64,000 nucleotides of DNA, taken from positions 1 through 64,000 of the forward strand of contig CAZMEN010000005.1 in NCBI GenBank assembly GCA_964565335.1. The letters are read 5' to 3'. Shown piece by piece: positions 16,827-24,916 of this stretch. The stretch is from Litorimonas sp964565335 (GTDB lineage Bacteria > Pseudomonadota > Alphaproteobacteria > Caulobacterales > Maricaulaceae). The notes under the pieces are model-generated. The model was not told where the DNA came from, made no database searches, and was given only the letters and a program-made list of their open reading frames with translations. A program made the position numbers and the translations under genes. Positions within the stretch are counted from its first letter, which is position 1. Every line of letters begins with the position of its first letter.

Positions 16827-17822
16827 TCAGGGTTTGACTTTGAGTGAGTATACCATTTTTGTGACGTCATTTCGCAGCGGCGTTAAATTGTCCGTATCGC
16901 CCATAACAAACGTGAAAAGATAATCATCGAATTCGGACTTTCCTTTAATATCCCAAACGAACTGTATCGCTGTTCGGTCTTTATAGGTTACTTCCATGCG
17001 GTAAGCTTTGCCGGGCCCAATATCGACATAGCCTGAAGAGACAAGTTTTACCTTCTCATAATCCGGGTATTCAGACTGGAAGAAGTTATCCCGGTCAATT
17101 GGGAAAAGATGTTTTGCCGCTGTTTCCAAACTGTCTATCGCTGGTTCACCCTGATAGATGAAGAGGTCTTCATACCCCACGCTCATTGAGGGTTTGGCAT
17201 AGGCCTCATCTATTTCAGGGTATGATTTAATGAATGCTGAATTGGAGTCGGCAAAAACAAAATTAAAAGGCGGTGTAAGGTCCATTGTAAACGGCGCGCC
17301 GTCGAAATTTCCGATCGGTGTTTCGATATTTATCTCAATCGATCTAAAAGCGTCCAATACCTCTTCTTGCTTTATGGAGGCCTCATCAAAAACCGTTGCA
17401 ATGACGACAATCGAGTTTTCTGCCTCAAAGAGCGCCTTGTAAACATGGCCGCTTTTATAGCCGGTTTTGACATAGGTGATGACCATTGGCACTGTTTTGC
17501 CATTAATCTCTAGCTCGAGCATTTTCTTTAATTTTGAGCCGCTTTCTTTTGCAAACCGTTTCGCGGCTTTCTTTTCAGTAAACCTTGGCTTCCAAATATT
17601 GATGAAACTTTTGGGCTCCTCTAAAACGCGGAAAGCGGGAAGGAATGATACCGTCATGCCTCTCTCATCCACTTGAGGCTTTTCCCTGATGTTTTGCGGT
17701 TCGATGAGTGTGACCGAAGAGTTGCCTATTCTTTTTCGCGTCGCTTCGTCCTGTGCATAGCTGTCTGGCGACTGGAAAACTGAGACAAGTAGAAAAAAGA
17801 CTATGAAAGACAGAATGCGCAA
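16827..17822 (-). CDS. Secreted protein of unknown function
   Basis: I do not recognise this 331-residue protein. It starts with a signal peptide (MRILSFIVFFLLVSVFQS, likely cleaved after the Ala of SYA near residue 23), so it is periplasmic or exported. The mature part reads as two similar-sized alpha/beta halves. The first ends VLDAFRSIEINIET and the second ends VTKMVYSLKVKP, and both endings resemble the closing helix-strand of PsbP/DcrB-like domains. That likeness is weak and is an inference. It lies between phoH and miaB on the minus strand, 66 bases from miaB. No membrane segment other than the signal is visible. Confidence 0.6.
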   Translation of the reverse strand: MRILSFIVFFLLVSVFQSPDSYAQDEATRKRIGNSSVTLIEPQNIREKPQVDERGMTVSFLPAFRVLEEPKSFINIWKPRFTEKKAAKRFAKESGSKLKKMLELEINGKTVPMVITYVKTGYKSGHVYKALFEAENSIVVIATVFDEASIKQEEVLDAFRSIEINIETPIGNFDGAPFTMDLTPPFNFVFADSNSAFIKSYPEIDEAYAKPSMSVGYEDLFIYQGEPAIDSLETAAKHLFPIDRDNFFQSEYPDYEKVKLVSSGYVDIGPGKAYRMEVTYKDRTAIQFVWDIKGKSEFDDYLFTFVMGDTDNLTPLRNDVTKMVYSLKVKP

Positions 17823-17888
17823 GAGATATCCTTATGACGGTGTTTTACGAAACAGTGAGGCCAGCCTCCCATAAATTACTATCTAACT

Positions 17889-19304
17889 CTACCCTTCAAC
17901 CCACTCGCCAATCAAAGAATTCCTGCCGGCATCGGTCATCTTCACTTTCACGATTTGTCCGATGAGGCTCTCAGGGCCGTCAAAATGCGTTCCTTGCAAA
18001 TAGGGACTACGTCCAAAGAGTTGCCCATTTTTGCGGCCAATGCCTTCGACTAAGACATCCAATGTTTTGCCAACGAGGGACAAATTGAATTCATGTTGCT
18101 GTTTGTAAAGCAGCGCTTGTAAGCGCACGAGGCGGTCTTGTTTGTCCTCTTCGGGGACTTGGCGCGGCAGGCCAGCGCCCGGCGTGCCGGGACGAACGGA
18201 GTATTTGAAACTGAACGAACTTCCATAGCCGATCTCTTCGACGCATTTCATTGTTTGCTGGAAATCCGTTTCGGTCTCGCCGGGGAAGCCAACAATGAAA
18301 TCTCCTGAAAGCGCAATGTCAGGGCGCGCGGCGCGAATTTTCGCGATGAGGTCTTTATATTCTGCATAGCTATGCCCGCGATTCATGGCGTGCAAAACTT
18401 TATTCGACCCAGCTTGGATCGGCAGATGCAGATAGGGCATGAGCTTGGGTTCATTGCCTATGGTTTCAATCAAATCATCATCCATATCGCGTGGATGCGA
18501 AGTGGTGAAGCGAATGCGGTCAATTCCGCCGACGAGCGCGACATGACGAATAAGCCGCCCAAGCGTCCACTCTTCCCCGTCTTCGCCGACGCCGTTATAG
18601 GCGTTCACATTCTGACCGATGAGGGTAATTTCGCGCACGCCTTGCCGCGCTAATTCGCGGGCCTCGGCAATGATTTGCGCGACGGGGCGGCTAACTTCGG
18701 CGCCGCGTGTATAAGGCACAACACAGAAGGTGCAGAATTTGTCACAGCCTTCTTGAATGGTTAGAAAAGAAGAAAAGCCTTTTACTTGCCGCGTTTCTGG
18801 GAGTTGGTCGAATTTTTCCAGCGTATCAAATTCGGTTTCCAATATGTCGCCTGTACCGCGATAAACCTTCGCAATCATTTCGGGGAGTTTGTGATAGGTT
18901 TGCGGGCCGAGCACCATATCGACGACAGGCGCGCGCGCCATAATCTCTGCGCCTTCGGCTTGGGCGACACAGCCCGCGACCGCGACTTTCATATCGGGAT
19001 TATTGTGTTCTTTATGTTTCCGAATACGGCCTAGTTCCGAATAGACTTTTTCGGCGGCTTTTTCGCGAATGTGGCAAGTATTGAGAATAACAAGGTCGGC
19101 ATTATCCGGCTCTTCAACAGGGGCATAGCCGATTGGCGCGAGTACATCGGCCATGCGTTCACTGTCATAGACATTCATCTGACAGCCATAGGTCTTGATG
19201 AAAACTTTTTTGGTATTGGGCTTCGTGGCGTCGGGCTTGGCTGCAATAATTGCAGGAGCATCAATATCACGGGGCGCGTTTTTATCGCGGGGTGAAATCG
19301 TCAT
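17889..19304 (-). CDS. miaB: tRNA-2-methylthio-N6-dimethylallyladenosine synthase MiaB
   Basis: Radical-SAM methylthiotransferase that adds a methylthio group to i6A37 of tRNA. Numbered from the ATG at 19304 the protein has 471 residues. The N-terminal MTTase domain has cluster cysteines C41, C77 and C112 (in KTYGCQMNVYDSERM, LNTCHIREKA, VAGCVAQAEG). The radical-SAM motif CDKFCTFC has C187, C191 and C194. A C-terminal TRAM domain runs to the end. A GTG four codons upstream is the alternative start. It is in the conserved fur-miaB-phoH neighbourhood, with extra genes on both sides. Confidence 0.95.
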   Translation of the reverse strand: MTISPRDKNAPRDIDAPAIIAAKPDATKPNTKKVFIKTYGCQMNVYDSERMADVLAPIGYAPVEEPDNADLVILNTCHIREKAAEKVYSELGRIRKHKEHNNPDMKVAVAGCVAQAEGAEIMARAPVVDMVLGPQTYHKLPEMIAKVYRGTGDILETEFDTLEKFDQLPETRQVKGFSSFLTIQEGCDKFCTFCVVPYTRGAEVSRPVAQIIAEARELARQGVREITLIGQNVNAYNGVGEDGEEWTLGRLIRHVALVGGIDRIRFTTSHPRDMDDDLIETIGNEPKLMPYLHLPIQAGSNKVLHAMNRGHSYAEYKDLIAKIRAARPDIALSGDFIVGFPGETETDFQQTMKCVEEIGYGSSFSFKYSVRPGTPGAGLPRQVPEEDKQDRLVRLQALLYKQQHEFNLSLVGKTLDVLVEGIGRKNGQLFGRSPYLQGTHFDGPESLIGQIVKVKMTDAGRNSLIGEWVEG

Positions 19305-19365
19305 GATTATTCTCACTAATGTTAGATGAGCGGCCTATAGGATACGGCTAGGACTTGAGCAAGAC

Positions 19366-19788
19366 TTACCTTTCATAGGCATTAGACCGCGCGAGCGCAT
19401 AGCTTGCCCCTAAAAATGTCAGGATAAGCAAGAGCGGCGGAACACCCATCAAGGCTTTTGTTTTCCGCGTTTCCGTGACGCCCGGAATTTTATTAACGGA
19501 TATATTGGATTTGATGTGAGTGCCTAGAGGCCGTGTTGATTTTTGGAACTGCAGCACGGAGTTATAGGTCGCATCCAATTTGCGAGCCGTCGTTTTCTTA
19601 CGGGCAGAGACCCAGTTTTGGGATTTTTTGATAGTTGAACTTGGTATCTGACTGGGTTTGGATGTTTCCATCTTGGTTTCGGGAGTCGATGCCAGAGCGA
19701 TAGAGGGTAAACTTAGACTACTGACGAGCATTCCGGTCAAAAGGATTTGTCTTAAAGATTGAAACGTAATTCTTTTAGAAAGTGGCAT
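19366..19788 (-). CDS. Membrane-anchored small protein, unknown
   Basis: I do not recognise this 140-residue protein. The ATG at 19788 has a strong GGAGG site six bases upstream; a longer open frame reaching 19905 lacks one. The first 34 residues look like a signal peptide (QILLTGMLVSSLSLPSIALA). The middle is Ser/Thr/Lys-rich and basic. Residues 115-135 (VPPLLLILTFLGASYALA) are a membrane helix near the C-terminus, with the short tail RSNAYER. This layout (signal, basic spacer, hydrophobic segment, Arg at the end) recalls a C-terminal sorting tail, but no specific motif is recognised. It lies between miaB and fur. Confidence 0.55.
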   Translation of the reverse strand: MPLSKRITFQSLRQILLTGMLVSSLSLPSIALASTPETKMETSKPSQIPSSTIKKSQNWVSARKKTTARKLDATYNSVLQFQKSTRPLGTHIKSNISVNKIPGVTETRKTKALMGVPPLLLILTFLGASYALARSNAYER

Positions 19789-20119
19789 TTTATCCTCCGG
19801 TTCGTTCCGATGAATAAGCAAGCGCAATGCCAATTTAGCGTTTAAGGTGAATTTATTATAAAAATTCCTGTAAGAGGCGTGTTTACCTTTGAGGACAGGA
19901 GACAAGAGAAGCCTTGTGTTAAGGAGTAAGGGTCATGCCCTTAGTCGAGCAATAGGAAACTTTACACGGCCAGCCGAGTGGTTGAAAAGAGTCATGATTG
20001 GAAACACAGAGAGTCGGAACTGTTAATGTCGGCGAGTCTAAAGGTGAGTCCAATTTAAAATATTCGGAATAATTCCGAGCATAGTCCTCTAAATTCTCTC
20101 TCTACGTTTTAAAATGTCT
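19789..20119. other. 331-base non-coding gap between fur and a small gene
   Basis: No convincing gene. The stretch contains the leader of the small minus-strand gene, a tRNA-Ser-like remnant around 19964-20050, and a short palindrome (TCGGAAT-A-ATTCCGA, 20064-20078). No terminator-like hairpin is seen behind fur. Confidence 0.6.
19964..20050 (+). pseudogene. Possible tRNA-Ser(GGA) remnant
   Basis: The D-arm sequence GCCGAGTGGTTGAA (19973-19986) is identical to that of bacterial serine tRNAs. The anticodon-loop sequence TTGGAAA (19998-20004), which would read GGA, follows at nearly the right distance (about two bases too long). The anticodon stem does not pair, no T-loop GTTCGA is present, and the acceptor ends do not match. 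If it is tRNA-derived it is a decayed copy and not functional. Chance similarity is possible. Confidence 0.35.
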
Positions 20120-20527
20120 TTACTTTTTCTTGCGCCCGTAAAGCTCAAGCCTGTGATCGACGAGTTCATACCCAAGCTTTTCTGCTATGCGGTGCTGTAG
20201 CGCTTCGATTTCTTCATCGACGAATTCAATAACATCACCCGTGTTCACATCAATCAGATGGTCATGGTGGTCTGCATCGGCGGTTTCATAACGGGCCCGT
20301 CCGTCTCGGAAATCATGGGTCTCAATAATATCAGCATCAGAAAACAAACGCACTGTGCGGTATACGGTCGCCAATGATATTTTGGGGTCGAGTTTCACCG
20401 AACGGGCATAAAGCTCTTCTGCGTCAGGATGATCATCCGCTTCGGATAGAACCTGCGCAATGACGCGGCGTTGGTCTGTCATTCGCAGACCGCGTTCGGA
20501 GCATTTTCTTTCAATCCAATTTGGCAT
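20120..20527 (-). CDS. fur: Fur-family metal-responsive regulator
   Basis: A 135-residue winged-helix repressor. The DNA-binding part spans residues 1-80 (RGLRMTDQRRVIAQVLSEAD, ISLATVYRTVRLF). The dimerisation/metal part has DFRDGRARYETADADHHDHL and the family strand LIDVNTGDVIEF. No C-terminal CxxC zinc pair is present, as in many alphaproteobacterial Fur/Mur proteins, so iron or manganese could be the effector. It lies 59 bases behind rimI, matching the common tsaB-rimI-fur order. Its regulon cannot be read from this window; I saw no clear Fur boxes. Confidence 0.9.
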   Translation of the reverse strand: MPNWIERKCSERGLRMTDQRRVIAQVLSEADDHPDAEELYARSVKLDPKISLATVYRTVRLFSDADIIETHDFRDGRARYETADADHHDHLIDVNTGDVIEFVDEEIEALQHRIAEKLGYELVDHRLELYGRKKK

Positions 20528-20586
20528 AATCTTTGTCTATCATATTGCTACGGCGCGTCCAGTGCTGTGCGCGAGTTTTGCGTCTC

Positions 20587-21024
20587 TTATCCCTTGTTAA
20601 GCGTTTTAGAGAATGTGAGAGCCGCAACCCGTCCTGCCGCCGTGCGGTAATAGGCCGGTCTGCGCCCAATAGGGTGGTAACCACAATTTTTATAAAGGGT
20701 GATTGCGTTATTATTTCTTTCCGAGACATCCAGATAAAGCGTTTCAACGCCTCGTGCGGCCAGAGCGTTCTCTCCTGCCTCTAGCAAAAGGCGGGCATAG
20801 CCTTTGCGCCGCTGATCTGGGGCGCATGCGATGGTCAGAATATCGGCTTGATCTCCGCCGACTTGAAATAAAGCAAAGGCGGCCAAGGGATCTGCTACGC
20901 CCAGACATAAATCTTTTTTGATATGGAGCGCCATCTCCTCAGAGGGCCATCCTGCTGGGAAGGATTCTTTATGTATCTGCGCCATCCGGTCAGCGTCTTT
21001 GAGGCTTAAGAGGCGGCTATTCAA
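20587..21024 (-). CDS. rimI: GNAT acetyltransferase RimI
   Basis: N-acetyltransferase of 145 residues, named for acetylation of the ribosomal protein S18 N-terminus in E. coli. The acetyl-CoA site is IACAPDQRRKGYARLLLEAG near residues 65-85, followed by LYLDVSERNNNAITLYKNCGY, the standard GNAT end. A TTG start overlaps the tsaB stop by four bases (TTGA), giving translational coupling. TsaB-RimI pairing is widespread. The true protein substrate in this organism is not known. Confidence 0.9.
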   Translation of the reverse strand: MNSRLLSLKDADRMAQIHKESFPAGWPSEEMALHIKKDLCLGVADPLAAFALFQVGGDQADILTIACAPDQRRKGYARLLLEAGENALAARGVETLYLDVSERNNNAITLYKNCGYHPIGRRPAYYRTAAGRVAALTFSKTLNKG

Positions 21025-21656
21025 GGTTTCGCTTTGCCCGGCGCTGTTATGGCGGATTTAGGCTCAAGGCCCCCCGGTAGTTTTGCGTCTGGTCCGCGGG
21101 AATAAAGCGGTGTGGGCGGGGCCGATTGCGGCGTCTCGTGCTGCGCCAGCCATGCTAGAATAACCGTAGAAATTGGAGCGTCGCGGATGATCGTGTCCGC
21201 GCCAGTCATCTCTATCAATGTTTCAGCTTCGGCAGCTTTCTGTGTCACGGGCGCAATTTCACAAAGCCCATTTCTCCAAACGCCCCAGCATATCTCGCCG
21301 CGCCGGACATCGGCAACGCTGACAACCGTCTTATTCATTACGGGGTCCGCTTCGCGCGCCCAGATTTCTAAAGACGACAATCCAATAACGGGAAGCTTAC
21401 GCGGCAGTGCAAAGCCTTTGGCAAAAGATAAAGCGACCCGTTGTCCGGTAAAGCTACCGGGACCTGTACAGACACTAACGCGGGAAACATCGTCGACATT
21501 GCGTCCGGCATTATAAATCATTTGTTGAACCATGGGGGCTAGGTATTCGGCATGGCCGCGCCCGATACTATCAGAGCGGTGGGCAATGATACGGCCTTCA
21601 TCAACCAAAGCGGCGGAGCAGGCTTTCCCTGTTGTATCTAATCCCAAGGTCAACAT
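21021..21656 (-). CDS. tsaB: tRNA threonylcarbamoyladenosine biosynthesis protein TsaB
   Basis: Partner of TsaD in making t6A37 in ANN-decoding tRNAs. It has 211 residues with the ASKHA-like N-lobe: start LTLGLDTTGKACSAALV, then RGHAEYLAPMVQQMI, and the family signature SVCTGPGSFTGQRVALSFAKGFA at about residues 61-83. It overlaps rimI by four bases at the 3' end and lies 12 bases behind the Nfu gene. The C-terminal 40 residues are Pro-rich and variable, as in relatives. Confidence 0.93.
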   Translation of the reverse strand: MLTLGLDTTGKACSAALVDEGRIIAHRSDSIGRGHAEYLAPMVQQMIYNAGRNVDDVSRVSVCTGPGSFTGQRVALSFAKGFALPRKLPVIGLSSLEIWAREADPVMNKTVVSVADVRRGEICWGVWRNGLCEIAPVTQKAAEAETLIEMTGADTIIRDAPISTVILAWLAQHETPQSAPPTPLYSRGPDAKLPGGLEPKSAITAPGKAKP

Positions 21657-21668
21657 AGAGCTTTGGTA

Positions 21669-22244
21669 TTAAAGCGCCGCTTCAACGCGGGTGACTTCGG
21701 GCACATAATGTTTGAGCAAGTTTTCAATGCCGCTTTTAAGGGTCATGGTAGAGCTGGGGCAGCCCGCACAAGCCCCGCGCATTTCCAAATAAACGGAGCC
21801 GTCTTCTTCGTCGAAATGACGGAAAACAATATCGCCGCCGTCTTGGGCGACGGCCGGGCGCACGCGCAATTCAATCAGCTCTTTGATCTGCTCGACGATT
21901 TCCAATGTCACGCCTTCATAAACATGCTCTTCAACATCGCCTTCTTGCAATTGGTCCAGAAGCGGCGTCCCGCCCGCGACATAGAAATCCATAATCGCGC
22001 CTAAAACAGCTGGTTTCAGGTGTTTCCATTGCGCATCTTCATTTCGGGAGACTGAAATATAATCCATGCCAAAGAAAACCCGCTCGACATCAGGTATCAT
22101 AAACAGCATTTCAGCGAGCGGCGCGCGCGATACATCAGCGCCGCGAACGAATTCTAGAATACGCCCGCCTTCGCCGACGACATCGCGTCCGGGGAGGAAT
22201 TTCAATGTTGCCGGATTCGGCGTTTCTTCGGTTTGTATGAACAT
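21669..22244 (-). CDS. NifU-like Fe-S scaffold/carrier (Nfu)
   Basis: Iron-sulfur cluster carrier of 191 residues. Residues 1-90 are the Nfu N-terminal domain (IQTEETPNPATLKFLPG). Residues 112-185 are the NifU C-terminal domain, with the cluster-binding pair C159-x2-C162 in RGACAGCPSSTMTLK. This two-domain form is standard in alphaproteobacteria and mitochondria. It leads the nfu-tsaB-rimI-fur run. MiaB nearby is an Fe-S client of such carriers, although functional pairing is only an inference. Confidence 0.92.
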   Translation of the reverse strand: MFIQTEETPNPATLKFLPGRDVVGEGGRILEFVRGADVSRAPLAEMLFMIPDVERVFFGMDYISVSRNEDAQWKHLKPAVLGAIMDFYVAGGTPLLDQLQEGDVEEHVYEGVTLEIVEQIKELIELRVRPAVAQDGGDIVFRHFDEEDGSVYLEMRGACAGCPSSTMTLKSGIENLLKHYVPEVTRVEAAL

Positions 22245-22365
22245 GACCTCTAATTGGGTGTTCTCACGAGAATGTGCAAGACTGTATGTGAAGAAGAGAG
22301 ATTGACGTGTGCTCTTCTAGTTTGCATGAAACCTTATGCGCTCCTTTAGAGACAGAAACAAATAT

Positions 22366-23373
22366 ATGGCTTTGAAAAAGAGCTTTATGTTTTCGGTTGT
22401 ATATATGGGCCTATCTGCTTGTGCGGGTCTGGATACACGGCTGCCGACAATCGTGAGCACAGAACTTGCCGCAGAAAAGGCCGCTCAGGAAAAGATCGCA
22501 CTGTCTGAGTGGGATTCAATGGCGGAACGCCTTTTACGCATAGGCCGTCCGATTTTATTGGCGAATGAAGTGTTGTGTCCGAAATCAGGGCCGGATATCG
22601 GCCTTTTGACCCATTCGCAGAAAACCTACTCAAAACGCATAAGAGAAGCCAGCCAACGGGAACTTAATGTAGGTTTAGAGGCGGAAGTTTTCCATATTGC
22701 GATTAATGGCCCTGCCCATGATGCGGGATTAAGGCGGGGTGATATTATCCGCGATGATAAAGGCGCTGCCTTGACTATGGGGGCCATTTATAAAGCGCTG
22801 GCCAAAGAGGACATTTTAAAGATTGACCGCCAAGGCAAACTCCTCCCGCTAACCGTAGAACCTGATACGGCCTGCGCCTATCGATTGAGATTGTCCCAAA
22901 GCGGGGCGATTAATGCTTATGCTGATGGGCGTAATATCATCATCACAACAGGGATGATGAACTTCGTTGAAAGCGATGCGGAACTTGCGCTGATTATCGG
23001 GCATGAATTAGCCCATAATACGATGGGTCATATCCGTAAAATTGTGAGTAATCGTATCTTATCAGGCCTTGCAACGCGCTACACGCGTCCGTTCGAATCA
23101 GAGGCCGATTATGTCGGGCTCTATTATGCGAAGCGGGCGGGATATGATATTGACGCCGTCGAGGAATTTTGGCGGCGTTTGGCAAAAGTGAATCCCAAAG
23201 GGGTCGGTCGAGCAAAAAGTCATCCAACATTTCCGGATCGCTATCTGCGATTGGCGGCCGCCAGAGAAGAGATAAACGCGAAATTGGCGCGCGGCGAATC
23301 TCTCTATCCGAACTTCCTGACCGAAATGGATAAACGTAAGACTAAGACCCGCGACAGGAAAGAGGCCTCATAA
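22366..23373 (+). CDS. PDZ-containing M48 metallopeptidase lipoprotein (copy 1)
   Basis: A 335-residue predicted lipoprotein protease. The lipobox LSAC puts the lipidated cysteine at C19. A PDZ-like domain spans about residues 100-170 (EVFHIAINGPAHDAGLRRGD). The M48 zinc site is H213-E-L-A-H217 (in IIGHELAHNTMGH), with a probable third ligand E244 in the ExxxD motif of FESEADYVGLYY. M48 enzymes of this kind (BepA/LoiP type) act in periplasmic protein quality control. I chose the ATG at 22366; one at 22336 adds ten residues. It is followed one base later by a paralogue. The order PDZ then protease, inside a lipoprotein, is shared by both copies. Confidence 0.85.
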   Translation: MALKKSFMFSVVYMGLSACAGLDTRLPTIVSTELAAEKAAQEKIALSEWDSMAERLLRIGRPILLANEVLCPKSGPDIGLLTHSQKTYSKRIREASQRELNVGLEAEVFHIAINGPAHDAGLRRGDIIRDDKGAALTMGAIYKALAKEDILKIDRQGKLLPLTVEPDTACAYRLRLSQSGAINAYADGRNIIITTGMMNFVESDAELALIIGHELAHNTMGHIRKIVSNRILSGLATRYTRPFESEADYVGLYYAKRAGYDIDAVEEFWRRLAKVNPKGVGRAKSHPTFPDRYLRLAAAREEINAKLARGESLYPNFLTEMDKRKTKTRDRKEAS

Positions 23374-23374
23374 A

Positions 23375-24400
23375 GTGTTGCGGTGTTTTCCCTTATCAAA
23401 AATGCCGCGTTTGTATATGGAGGCCTTCAGCGTTGTTTTTGTAAGTTTTTCAGCCTGTTCGGCGAATACTCAAGAGCCAGATCTGCAAAGCCCATTAGAG
23501 GCTGAAGCTGAAACCGAAGTCCCTTCTCTTATTCCGCCTCTACCGACAGAGCGGCCAAGTACGGCGCAATTCTCTGATGTTTTGTCTGAGTATCAACTCA
23601 TGAATGACCGTTTGGAACGCGTCAGTGCGCCACTCAGATTGGCAAACGCAACGCTCTGTAAAAAAACCTTTCGGGATCCCGGTTTCAGTACGCATGTTTT
23701 GGAGGATTATCCGGAAACGCTCCGCGACGTAGCAAAAGAAGCTTTAGGTTTGGATGAAGGCGGAATTTATGTGCGCCGCGTTCGGCCAGGTTCGCCCGCG
23801 GCCAGTGCTGATATTGAGGCCGGAGACCGTATCCTTAGCCTTAACGGGCAGTTCGTTCCGGGCGGGACGACAATGAAACGTTTCTATTCGGCCTTGTCGC
23901 GCGGCGCCTTTGGCGGCGTAAAAACGCGCCTGAAACTCCTTACGCCGTCTGGGTCTGAATATGAAACCACTCTTCGCTCGGAAACAGCTTGCGATTTTGA
24001 AACGCATGTTTTCTACTCACGCGATATTAATGGCCATACTGACGGCCAAGATGTCTTTATCACCTCAGAGCTGATGCGCTTTGTCGGCGATGATAATAAC
24101 CTCGCCCTCATCGTCGCGCATGAAATGGCGCATGCGATTGCAGGCCATATTGATGAGATTTCATCCGCTGAGTTGGAACTAGATGCGGACCGTATGGCGC
24201 TCGTTATGATGGAAAACGCCGGGTATGATATTCAATCTGCTATTGACTACTGGACGGACGCTTCGCACCCGCATCGAGACTTACAAGACAATTCAGACAG
24301 CCATCCGTCCATTACGGCGCGGTTTGAGAATTTCAAAAAAGAACTGGCCCGCATCGAAAAAATGCGCGCCCGTTACTCTGTCATTCCGTTTGGCGAATAA
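23375..24400 (+). CDS. PDZ-containing M48 metallopeptidase lipoprotein (copy 2)
   Basis: A 341-residue paralogue of the preceding gene. The lipobox FSAC gives C28. An acidic/Pro-rich spacer runs to about residue 65, followed by a PDZ domain at about 128-195 (RVRPGSPAASADIEAGDRIL). The zinc site is H249-E-M-A-H253 (in IVAHEMAHAIAGH), with E268 in the ExxxD motif LELDAD. The loop between the two metal motifs is about 12 residues shorter than in copy 1. The GTG start has an AGAGG site in the end of copy 1, giving near-coupled translation; an ATG at 23402 is the alternative. The pair converges on the copper chaperone gene with nine bases between. Confidence 0.82.
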   Translation: MLRCFPLSKMPRLYMEAFSVVFVSFSACSANTQEPDLQSPLEAEAETEVPSLIPPLPTERPSTAQFSDVLSEYQLMNDRLERVSAPLRLANATLCKKTFRDPGFSTHVLEDYPETLRDVAKEALGLDEGGIYVRRVRPGSPAASADIEAGDRILSLNGQFVPGGTTMKRFYSALSRGAFGGVKTRLKLLTPSGSEYETTLRSETACDFETHVFYSRDINGHTDGQDVFITSELMRFVGDDNNLALIVAHEMAHAIAGHIDEISSAELELDADRMALVMMENAGYDIQSAIDYWTDASHPHRDLQDNSDSHPSITARFENFKKELARIEKMRARYSVIPFGE

Positions 24401-24409
24401 ATACGGCTG

Positions 24410-24913
24410 TTAATGACCGCTATGACCGCCCATGTTTGGTTCACCGAGCGGTAAAATTAATGTCACCGAGTCAGCTTTTTCATAATTCAATGTGACCGCT
24501 ACATCTTCTGTGTTTTCGTTAATATCGGCCGCATACATCATGAGGTGAAAGCTACCGGGTTTAAACTCCACAGTCTCGCCGGCTAACAAATCAACGCCGC
24601 TTACTTGGCGCATTTTCATTACGCCATTATCGTTTGTGTGCGTATGAATTTCGACATTTTCACTGATAGGGCTTGTGGCCGAGATGAGACGGTCATCAGC
24701 GCCATGATTGGTGACAGAAAAGAATCCGGCGGCGATATCTCGCCCAGGAAGCGGAGGACGAACAAAGCCATTGGAAATTTCAATGCCTTGTGCTTTGGCA
24801 TGATCCATATCATGGGCCATGCCTGTCGCGGGCTTTTCAGAATGCGACATCTCTGAGTGATTGCCGCAAGCGGTCAATATGAGAGCCGCGCCAATCCAAT
24901 AGAATTGTTTCAT
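24410..24913 (-). CDS. PCu(A)C copper chaperone lipoprotein
   Basis: A periplasmic copper(I) chaperone of 167 residues that supplies copper to cytochrome oxidase in related systems. The lipobox LTAC gives C16. A His/Met-rich leader (HSEMSHSEKP, MAHDMDHAK) precedes the PCu(A)C domain, whose copper motif is visible as VEIHTHTNDNGVMKM and then SFHLMMY. The C-terminus is also His-rich (GGHSGH). It starts three bases behind trpS, so the two are probably co-transcribed, although no functional link is evident. Confidence 0.9.
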   Translation of the reverse strand: MKQFYWIGAALILTACGNHSEMSHSEKPATGMAHDMDHAKAQGIEISNGFVRPPLPGRDIAAGFFSVTNHGADDRLISATSPISENVEIHTHTNDNGVMKMRQVSGVDLLAGETVEFKPGSFHLMMYAADINENTEDVAVTLNYEKADSVTLILPLGEPNMGGHSGH

Positions 24914-24916
24914 GTT

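Noticed and set aside
20064..20078. TCGGAAT-A-ATTCCGA palindrome as a Fur or other operator
   Set aside because: It lies downstream of fur with no gene start nearby, and it does not match a Fur box. It may be chance.
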